Below the pieces are notes generated by a model. It saw nothing but the letters and a program-made list of their open reading frames with translations, searched no databases and had not been told where the DNA came from. A stretch of DNA of 12,301 nt. Origin: Candidatus Margulisiibacteriota bacterium (lineage in GTDB: Bacteria; Margulisbacteria; WOR-1; O2-12-FULL-45-9). Shown here piece by piece: positions 6,445-12,301 of the stretch. Positions within the stretch are counted from its first letter, which is position 1. Every line of letters begins with the position of its first letter. A program made the translations under genes and the position numbers. The stretch lies in assembly GCA_030018645.1 (NCBI GenBank), contig JASEHX010000010.1, positions 1 to 12,301 on the forward strand, given 5' to 3'.

Positions 6445-9417
6445 ATGAGTGTCGAAAAAGCAGGATTAACTCCTGGTCAAATATACCAAAAGGCATACCA
6501 ACGCTTTAACCAGCTTGATGCCGGCGACGGGGCACAAGATGGAAAAATTAATTTATGCGTCCTTAACAAGGCCGGCGAAACATCTTCTGTTGCTCCCTTC
6601 GACCGCGATGGCAGCAACAGTATTCATTTCCATGAATATGCGTTGGGAACCGTTAATCCTTCCGCTTTGGGCCAAAGCGGGACAGCAGTCAGCGAGAACA
6701 TTACTGTCATTGTAGAAACGCTCGAGAGAGCGAAATGGGGCGAAGAACAAATTGACGAGTTCCTGCAAATTATTTTCCAAGGAGCGGGAGAAAATTTAAC
6801 CGAGGTATTGGATGAAACGGCCCAATGTATATCGATCCTTGCGAAAAGGTCTTTGGAAATTTTCCCAAAAGTAGAAGTTGCCAATTTATCACTGACAGAA
6901 CATATCCTATCGCCTTCTAAAGCTGATACACCACAAGGAAGGCTTGAACAGCTATTAACTATATTATCAACTGCCTGCGGCATAACTGTCCTGGCCAGGC
7001 AAGAGCAGATGGCGGGACAAGCTCTTGAGCAAACCATGGCTGCGATTTTTGGAAAAACTTCTTGCGCTGTTTTTTTGATTAAACCGGTCCATGGGATGCA
7101 AAATCGCCGCCTGCTGGCTGCTTTATTGGAGGGAAGCCATAGTGTATTTAATGGTATAGCACCCCAGGAGTTCGTTGATAAATTGAATTCGCTGGATGAA
7201 AATACATGTTGCTTTTTAGCTCAAGCCGCATTAACCGGAAAATTTGAAAGCCTGCAGGACCTGGAAGATTGGGCGCAGGAATTAGTTGGATGCGATATGG
7301 CAAGCGATGACGGCCTTATTCCTTTGCTCTGGAGCGATTTAATAAAAGATGAAAAAGAAATAAGTGCATGGAGAAACATATTCTCCTCTTTATCGCCCTT
7401 CCAAAAAGAGGTGTTTACCAGTTTATTGCAGCAAAATGCCATCGCCAATATCGACGAAGCGCGCGCGATATTATTAATTTTAAGCCCAGACGATTTGCAA
7501 GAAGAACTCGGCGACTTGGGTTTGTCGGTTAACAACTGGTTTGAATTGAGCGATTTAAATGTTCGCGAAAAGGAAGCTTATGAAAAACTGCGATTAGCCA
7601 GTTCAGCCAAAGAAAGAACGGCCATTATTGCCAGATTTAATGCGCGGGACATATCAAGGGAAGAGGGCTATTCTGCCGGAGACGGAGTTTATGCCACCAC
7701 AATTAATTGGACAAAAGTTGCCGAGCTCTTAAATTATAAAGCGGGAATATCTTTAGAAGCCGAATTTGCGCCTTTGTTAATTGAGGCTGCTCGCCAGCTT
7801 CCTCTATCTGCTTCTCTTGATCAGGTAAAAGTTTTTTTTAAGAAGGTTCCCGACCAATATATTTTAAGCCAATTGTTGGCGGGCGAAAAGACCAAAGAAA
7901 AATTATTGCACTGGGCCGACTTATACTGGAAAGAGATTCGGCCAATGCTGGGGCATGTCTTTTTACAAACTGACAAACTTGAATACGGCAGCCGCCTGCG
8001 CGGCCAATTATCCCGGCAAGGTATGGAGTTCGGCAGGGCGGTTTCCACTGCCGATAAGCCCAGTTTTATTGCCGCCATTGACGTGGTTGATTTCAATACT
8101 TTGGAAGCACGCTCGATCCCAGCTCATTTTGCCGTCTTAGGTTCAAATAGAATATTAGTCACCCTGTGCGATCGGGCATATTATCAATCATTCATTATGA
8201 ATCCGGATAATCCGCGTTCCTTCCGGGAATTTATCCGGACAAATTTAGGAGAAGCCGATGACCCTTCACAGGCCTATTTTGTCTGTTATTTCCCAAAAAT
8301 TCAGCTATCGAGGGCCGGCCAGTCATATACGGTTTCAACCAATTACCAAACCACCGAAGGGAACCCGGAAATATTGTTTGGCAAGACCAGCTCTTCGACT
8401 GCCAGCGGGGGGCCAAATGCAGAAGACCAAAAAACCGCCCTCTCCCTTTTTATGCAGGCATTGGAGGAAGAGGATTTTTATTTAGATGAAAGCGGTGCTT
8501 TTTTCCAAGATCATTTATCGGATAGTTTGCTGGGAAGGATTGCACAGGAAGAATACCTGGAATTTGAAGAGATCTTCGAACTAATGCAGATAATGGATAC
8601 TGGAAGGGCAAAAGTTATCCTCTGCAATGTATTTGGTATTAGCGATGAAGATTATGCATGTTATACGGAAGAATTGGAAATGGTTCTCAGGGACGCTAGC
8701 GCAGCCCAAGAGCAAATGAGTCGGGAAGAATTTTTATTGCGGGCCTTAGAAATATGTGACGGCCGTGCTATGCTGGCCTCGATCTTGGCTTATAACGTCC
8801 TTTATGAAACCAGGGAGGTGTTATTAGAGCGCTATCCCGCTGCTTTTTACATTGAACCGGGACAGCAGGACCCGGTGGGGGCAATTTACCATTATTATGG
8901 AACCTTCTTTGGCGCTTATGCCGTGCAAAAGTGCCTGGTAGAACGCTATTATAGCGATCCGAATTATGCGGAGCAGATTGACCAACAAGTCGAAGAGATA
9001 AAGGCAAAAATACAAATTAATCCCCAATCCCAGACCATTGAGGGCGTAACAGATCTTGAGCTCCTTCTATACATACAATATCGGTTACTGCAAGAACAGG
9101 ACGCGGAAATGAGAGAAATATTAACCCTGGCCGGCATTTTTAAGGAAGAAGTGTTTGAAGACGCGGATACAACGCAGGAAGTGTTCTCTGACGTGATGGG
9201 GATGAGCGCTGGACATGCTTTGCATGAGGCAGTTTATGGAGTTGAGCTGACGCGCCGCGGCGCAACTTTTTCCTTAAGCGATAACTACCGGGACGCGTTT
9301 GTGGCCATGTTAACGAAGAAAGTAGATGCTGGGGCTGAAATTGGTTTAACTGATACTTATTTAATTGCTGATATGCTGGGACTTTCGCTAAGAGTAATAC
9401 TGTCCGCGCTTTTTTAA
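6445..9417 (+). CDS. EF-hand-like protein of unknown function (long paralog, 990 aa)
   Basis: Unrecognised family, clearly paralogous to the divergent 618-residue neighbour. N-terminal loops lie at 28-35 (D-G-A-Q-D-G-K-I) and 53-64. The latter is a canonical EF-hand loop with Asp53, Asp55, Ser57, Ser59, Ile60 and Glu64. Residues about 80-540 are largely helical and have no long counterpart in the shorter protein. Residues about 545-650 match its beta region (FVCYFPKIQLS at 612-622). Residues about 665-962 match its C-terminal half, including SREEFLLRALEICDGRA (759-775), IYHYYGTFFGAYAVQ (814-828) and LYIQYRLL (875-882). There is no signal peptide or membrane segment. The start is supported by AAGGAA five bases before the ATG. 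The stop TAA overlaps the stop of the convergent aminotransferase gene. A calcium-responsive cytoplasmic protein is possible; the activity is unknown. Confidence 0.85.
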   Translation: MSVEKAGLTPGQIYQKAYQRFNQLDAGDGAQDGKINLCVLNKAGETSSVAPFDRDGSNSIHFHEYALGTVNPSALGQSGTAVSENITVIVETLERAKWGEEQIDEFLQIIFQGAGENLTEVLDETAQCISILAKRSLEIFPKVEVANLSLTEHILSPSKADTPQGRLEQLLTILSTACGITVLARQEQMAGQALEQTMAAIFGKTSCAVFLIKPVHGMQNRRLLAALLEGSHSVFNGIAPQEFVDKLNSLDENTCCFLAQAALTGKFESLQDLEDWAQELVGCDMASDDGLIPLLWSDLIKDEKEISAWRNIFSSLSPFQKEVFTSLLQQNAIANIDEARAILLILSPDDLQEELGDLGLSVNNWFELSDLNVREKEAYEKLRLASSAKERTAIIARFNARDISREEGYSAGDGVYATTINWTKVAELLNYKAGISLEAEFAPLLIEAARQLPLSASLDQVKVFFKKVPDQYILSQLLAGEKTKEKLLHWADLYWKEIRPMLGHVFLQTDKLEYGSRLRGQLSRQGMEFGRAVSTADKPSFIAAIDVVDFNTLEARSIPAHFAVLGSNRILVTLCDRAYYQSFIMNPDNPRSFREFIRTNLGEADDPSQAYFVCYFPKIQLSRAGQSYTVSTNYQTTEGNPEILFGKTSSSTASGGPNAEDQKTALSLFMQALEEEDFYLDESGAFFQDHLSDSLLGRIAQEEYLEFEEIFELMQIMDTGRAKVILCNVFGISDEDYACYTEELEMVLRDASAAQEQMSREEFLLRALEICDGRAMLASILAYNVLYETREVLLERYPAAFYIEPGQQDPVGAIYHYYGTFFGAYAVQKCLVERYYSDPNYAEQIDQQVEEIKAKIQINPQSQTIEGVTDLELLLYIQYRLLQEQDAEMREILTLAGIFKEEVFEDADTTQEVFSDVMGMSAGHALHEAVYGVELTRRGATFSLSDNYRDAFVAMLTKKVDAGAEIGLTDTYLIADMLGLSLRVILSALF

Positions 9418-10580
9418 GCTTTAATTCCGGCCTCTTTCATCCGCCTAATAGCTTCAATAATTCTATCTTTGGGAATAGTAATGGCGAAGCGGACATACCC
9501 TTCGCCGTAAGTTCCATAACCGCTGCCGGGAACAACCAGAATCCCGCACTTTTCAAGCAGTTTTTCGGCAAAAGAAGCAGACGTTTCTTCTTTGGGCACC
9601 GGAACCCACACGTAGAAAGTGGCTTTGGGCTTTTCCATTTGCCAGCCAAGTGAATTTAAACCGTCAATTAAAACGTCCCTGCGCCCTTCGAAAACTTTAT
9701 TATTCTTGGCAACTACCTCTTGCGGCCCAGATAAAGCTTCGATTCCCGCCAGTTGGATGGCCTTGAACGCTCCACTGTCAAGATTAGATTTAATAGTGGC
9801 TAAGGCAGTTACTGCTTCCGCATTGCCCACCGCCATCCCAATCCGCCAGCCCGTCATATTGTAGGTTTTGGAGAGGGAATGGAATTCAATGGCAACCTCT
9901 TTTGCCCCTGGAACTTCAAGCACACTGTGCGGCTTATATCCATCATAGCCCATTTCAGAATAGGCCAAATCGGAAACCAACAGAAGGTTATTCTGTTCGG
10001 CAAACCGGACGCATTTTTCAAAAAAAGCCAAGTCGGCCACCGCGCCGGTGGGGTTATTGGGATAATTGATAAACAATAGTTTGGCCTTTTTGAGAATATT
10101 AGCCGGGATATTATCCAGGTCAGGGATAAATTTGTTTTCAGCCGTAAGCGGCAGGAAATAGGGTTCGCCGCCGGCCAATAGTGTCCCGATCTTGTATACG
10201 GGATAAGCTGGATCGGGAACCAGCACAACGTCCCTCGGATCAATAAAGGCAAAAAAGAGATGAGCAAGCCCTTCTTTGGATCCGATCAAGGCGCAAATTT
10301 CATCCCGCGGATTAAGCTCCACATTGAAGCGTTTTTTATACCATTTGGAAACCGCTTTGCGAAAAGCAAATTCACCTTTTGATGTAGGGTAGTTGCCGGC
10401 TTCGGCGCTTTCCAAAACTGCATGCATCTTTTGGTAAATATTTGCCGGGGTTGGCAAATCGGGGTCGCCAATGCCAAAATCAATTATATCCACGCCTTGT
10501 TTTTGGAGCTGTTCTTTTTTTTCTTCGATTTTAACAAAAAGATAAGGGGGAATTAATTGTAAACGTTTCGATTGGCGCAT
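9414..10580 (-). CDS. dapL: LL-diaminopimelate aminotransferase (DapL-type), class I/II PLP aminotransferase
   Basis: A 388-residue fold-type I aminotransferase. DapL converts tetrahydrodipicolinate plus glutamate to LL-diaminopimelate and 2-oxoglutarate, in lysine and peptidoglycan synthesis in the cytosol. The N-terminus, with LIPPYLFVKIEEKK followed by FGIGDPDLPTP (35-45), is typical of the clostridial-type DapL subgroup. PLP and substrate residues are visible: SKEG at 101-104, Tyr126, NNPTG at 175-179, Asp204 and Tyr207. The Schiff-base Lys238 lies in SLSKTYNMTGWR, with Arg246 after it and the substrate Arg364 in YVRFAI. Length is normal. It is last in the aroA-kinase-dapL string, 32 bases after the kinase. 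No good Shine-Dalgarno sequence precedes the ATG. Related aminotransferases (alanine, aspartate or succinyl-DAP) are close in sequence, so the substrate is likely rather than proven. Confidence 0.82.
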   Translation of the reverse strand: MRQSKRLQLIPPYLFVKIEEKKEQLQKQGVDIIDFGIGDPDLPTPANIYQKMHAVLESAEAGNYPTSKGEFAFRKAVSKWYKKRFNVELNPRDEICALIGSKEGLAHLFFAFIDPRDVVLVPDPAYPVYKIGTLLAGGEPYFLPLTAENKFIPDLDNIPANILKKAKLLFINYPNNPTGAVADLAFFEKCVRFAEQNNLLLVSDLAYSEMGYDGYKPHSVLEVPGAKEVAIEFHSLSKTYNMTGWRIGMAVGNAEAVTALATIKSNLDSGAFKAIQLAGIEALSGPQEVVAKNNKVFEGRRDVLIDGLNSLGWQMEKPKATFYVWVPVPKEETSASFAEKLLEKCGILVVPGSGYGTYGEGYVRFAITIPKDRIIEAIRRMKEAGIKA

Positions 10581-10612
10581 TGCTTAATGATAGCAACTTT
10601 TTAAACTTTTTT

Positions 10613-11506
10613 CTAGCCCGCGTTAACCACAGAACAGATAGGTAAAGTAATAGTTACCGTTGTTCCTCCCCCTGCCCGGCTGGTTGCCTGCACCTCTCCC
10701 CCGGCTTTCCGGATGTATTGGCCGGCCAAAAAACACCCAATCCCTGTCCCTTTTTGCCCTTTAACTGTTGAGACCGGTTCTTGGAAAAGCCGTTCCTTTA
10801 CTTGTCCCGGGATTCCTACTCCATTATCCGCTATCGAGATAGTAATTTGATTTCCTCGTTTAAGCAATATAACTTTGACCTCTTTATTTTCCCCAGAATC
10901 GAGAGGAAATGCTTCAATCGCATTAGAAACTACAATTTCCAAAATATCCTTGAATTCGCTGGGCGCTAACGGCACAAGAATCTGCGCTGTTTCATCCGCG
11001 ATGCTAACTTCCAATCTTACCTGGTAAAATATTGCCAACGACTGAAGCAGTTCAATAATAGTTCGTACTTCCTGCTCGGCAAAGCTACGTTGGTCTTCCT
11101 TTGTACGCGCAAACCCTAGCGAAGCTTGAGTTGCTTGTTCTAATTTTGCAACCGCCATGCTTAATTTCGCGACCGTGTCTTTACATTGTTTAATCGCCTT
11201 CAGTATAATTTTCCACTCTTCTGCCGTGGGGACCCGATCCAAGCTAACCTCTTGCGCTTTATCACATAAGGCCGTTAATCCATCTGAGAGCAGTTCTGCT
11301 TGGCCTCTAACTACTTGCATCCTATTTTTTATTCGATGTAATATTGCTGCCGCCAGCCGCCCAAGCAGGGCTTGCTTTTCGGATATTTTCACTGCATGTC
11401 TTAATATACTTATTTCGGTTTTTGCCCTTTGACCTGCCCGGCGAATTGCCCAATTGGCAAATTTTTGCCCGGTTCTGGTTAACGGGATTGTTGACCTGAC
11501 CTTCAT
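10613..11506 (-). CDS. Soluble sensor-less histidine kinase
   Basis: A 297-residue cytosolic kinase with no membrane segment and no PAS, GAF or HAMP-like input domain. Residues 1-40 are short and basic. The phospho-acceptor is probably His57 in ILHRIKN, which blends the HisKA H-box with the HRVKN of HisKA_2 types. The ATP-binding domain shows an N-box with Asn195 in SNAIEA, a G1 box with Asp227 in IADNGVGIPG, and a G2 box GTGIGCFLAGQYI (253-265), ending in GGGTTVTITLPI. The His57 to Asn195 distance of 138 residues is longer than usual and is filled by helical sequence. I chose the ATG at 11506 (preceded by GAGAAG) over a TTG at 11524, which lacks a ribosome binding site. No response regulator is nearby, so its partner is unknown. 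It lies between aroA and dapL on the same strand. Confidence 0.85.
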   Translation of the reverse strand: MKVRSTIPLTRTGQKFANWAIRRAGQRAKTEISILRHAVKISEKQALLGRLAAAILHRIKNRMQVVRGQAELLSDGLTALCDKAQEVSLDRVPTAEEWKIILKAIKQCKDTVAKLSMAVAKLEQATQASLGFARTKEDQRSFAEQEVRTIIELLQSLAIFYQVRLEVSIADETAQILVPLAPSEFKDILEIVVSNAIEAFPLDSGENKEVKVILLKRGNQITISIADNGVGIPGQVKERLFQEPVSTVKGQKGTGIGCFLAGQYIRKAGGEVQATSRAGGGTTVTITLPICSVVNAG

Positions 11507-11518
11507 ACTTCTCTGTCG

Positions 11519-11534
11519 AAACAAAAAAGCGGGA
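11519..11534. repeat. 16-bp sequence shared with the terminator at 4395-4410
   Basis: AAACAAAAAAGCGGGA is identical at 11519-11534 and 4395-4410. At 4395 it forms the left arm of a hairpin; here no matching right arm exists. It lies in the 31-base aroA-kinase gap, where the minus strand reads TCCCGC followed by TTTTTT. It may be a decayed or half terminator. Confidence 0.6.
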
Positions 11535-11537
11535 ATT

Positions 11538-12301
11538 TCAGCTTAATTTGCGCAGTAAATCTTCAAACCCCGGGAAAGAGGTTCCGATACAATCGGTATT
11601 CTCTATTTCCGTTTCCCCGTCAGCGATTAATCCGGCGACAGCCAGCATCATAGCAATGCGGTGATCCCCATAACTCTTGACCCTTGCCCCTTGGAGCTTG
11701 GTACCTCCCTCAATAACCATCCCATCTTCCCGTTCAGCAATTTTGGCTCCCATTTTCTTTAGCTCGGAACAGACCGTCTTAATTCGGTCGCTTTCCTTCA
11801 CCCTCAACTCGCGCACTCCAACGATTTCTGTAATTCCTTCGGCCTGCGTCGCCGCCAGAGCAATGATCGGAATTTCATCAATAATGCGCGGAATAATTTC
11901 GCCACCAATCTTTTGAGCTTTGATCTTTGAACTTTGAATTTTTATGTCTCCCCTCGGTTCTTCGCAAATTACCTGCTCGTTAACAATTTCCAAGTTCGCT
12001 CCCATCCGGTGTAAGACGTCGATAATGCCGGTGCGGGTGGGATTTAGTCCAACGTTGCGGATTAACAGTTCGGAGTTGGGAACAAGGAGTGCGGAAACAA
12101 TAAAAAAGGCGGCGGACGAAATGTCGCCAGGGACATCAACCGTAATTCCATCAAACTCTTTTCGACCAATGACCAACGACTGACGACCAACGACTTTTAT
12201 TTGTGCGCCAAAGTGGGCTAACATGCGCTCCGTATGGTCGCGGGAAGGGTGCTTCTCGATAACCGTTGTTTCCCCTTCAGCCAACAGGCCGGCTAAAAGG
12301 A
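11538..12301 (-). CDS. aroA: 3-phosphoshikimate 1-carboxyvinyltransferase (EPSP synthase), C-terminal part; 5' end beyond window
   Basis: The enzyme transfers the enolpyruvyl group of PEP to shikimate-3-phosphate, step six of the shikimate pathway to chorismate. The visible 253 residues are roughly the last 60 percent of a usual 425-430 residue protein. The frame continues to the window edge, so the gene is truncated only by the window. Family motifs are LLAGLLAEGETTV, the active-site HPSRDHTERML, VPGDISSAAFF, the IPRIIDEIPIIALAA stretch with the catalytic Asp, ELRVKESDRI, SYGDHRIAM and the C-terminal SFPGFEDLL. It is the first visible gene of the minus-strand string and ends 31 bases before the kinase start. 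Three short stretches of its coding DNA are heptamer-periodic, yet the protein stays close to family length. Confidence 0.94.
   Translation of the reverse strand, partial: LLAGLLAEGETTVIEKHPSRDHTERMLAHFGAQIKVVGRQSLVIGRKEFDGITVDVPGDISSAAFFIVSALLVPNSELLIRNVGLNPTRTGIIDVLHRMGANLEIVNEQVICEEPRGDIKIQSSKIKAQKIGGEIIPRIIDEIPIIALAATQAEGITEIVGVRELRVKESDRIKTVCSELKKMGAKIAEREDGMVIEGGTKLQGARVKSYGDHRIAMMLAVAGLIADGETEIENTDCIGTSFPGFEDLLRKLS
11676..11703. repeat. Heptamer-periodic tract in aroA, CTTGNNN x4
   Basis: CTTG starts at 11676, 11683, 11690 and 11697, exactly 7 bases apart (CTTGACC, CTTGCCC, CTTGGAG, CTTGGTA). It encodes TKLQGARVKS just before the SYGDHR motif. Confidence 0.7.
11912..11939. repeat. Heptamer-periodic tract in aroA, TTTGANN x4
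   Basis: TTTGA starts at 11912, 11919, 11926 and 11933, exactly 7 bases apart. On the coding strand this is TCAAAG repeated every seven bases and encodes IQSSKIKAQK, just before the conserved GGEIIPR segment. Confidence 0.8.
12164..12198. repeat. Heptamer-periodic tract in aroA, GACCAAY-like x5
   Basis: Units GACCAAT, GACCAAC, GACTGAC, GACCAAC and GACTTTT start at 12164, 12171, 12178, 12185 and 12192. They encode VVGRQSLVIGRK, upstream of the VPGDISSAAFF motif. Confidence 0.8.

Noticed and set aside
6624..7037. 137-codon minus-strand open frame inside the 990-aa gene
   Set aside because: Low-complexity Cys/Ser-rich translation, no ribosome binding site, and opposite a well-supported coding frame.
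11522..11524. TTG at 11524 as the kinase start
   Set aside because: No purine-rich site precedes it and it sits in a T-rich stretch; the ATG at 11504-11506 has GAGAAG upstream.
11519..11545. Functional terminator between aroA and the kinase
   Set aside because: T-rich on the minus strand, but no inverted repeat longer than four bases could be found before it.
12282..12284. TTG at 12284 as the aroA start
   Set aside because: It codes for an internal Leu of the conserved LLAGLLAEGETTV segment and the frame continues to the window end.

Overview
The window is bacterial. It is gene-dense, of moderate GC and uses the standard code (TAG, TGA and TAA all end genes). Nothing here fixes the species. 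A secreted Ig-repeat protein with a FlgD/Por-type C-terminal domain, a DapL-type lysine/peptidoglycan enzyme and very small intergenic gaps would fit an uncultured lineage such as Margulisbacteria/Saganbacteria (WOR-1) or Omnitrophota. That assignment is a low-confidence inference.

Layout. (1) Bases 2-3190, plus strand: the 3' part of a large extracellular protein built of Fn3/Ig-like modules, including a tandem pair of about 190-residue units. Eight bases later comes an RlmD/TrmA-type RNA m5U methyltransferase (3199-4317), whose 5' part carries a striking 8-bp tandem array. A bidirectional terminator (4397-4437) ends this block. (2) Bases 4445-9417: two divergently transcribed genes (618 and 990 codons) that share no clear family known to me but are plainly paralogous to each other. 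Both have paired EF-hand-like Ca-binding loops at the N-terminus and a common C-terminal domain, and they are separated by a 143-bp regulatory gap. (3) Bases 9414-12301, minus strand: a probable operon aroA (5' end outside the window) -> soluble histidine kinase -> dapL-type aminotransferase. The last gene overlaps the 990-residue gene tail to tail by four bases, TTAA.

How the genes work together. aroA (shikimate pathway) and dapL (diaminopimelate for lysine and cell wall) are amino-acid biosynthesis genes, with an orphan kinase lacking any sensor domain between them. The most promising unknown is the divergent EF-hand paralog pair.

The most unusual DNA-level signal is a set of short tandem arrays with exact 7- or 8-bp periodicity. 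They lie inside or at the end of housekeeping genes: one in rlmD, one over the rlmD stop codon and three in aroA. The rlmD array is also a textbook G-quadruplex motif on the template strand and is bracketed by a 12-bp direct repeat. No tRNA, rRNA, CRISPR array or insertion sequence was seen.
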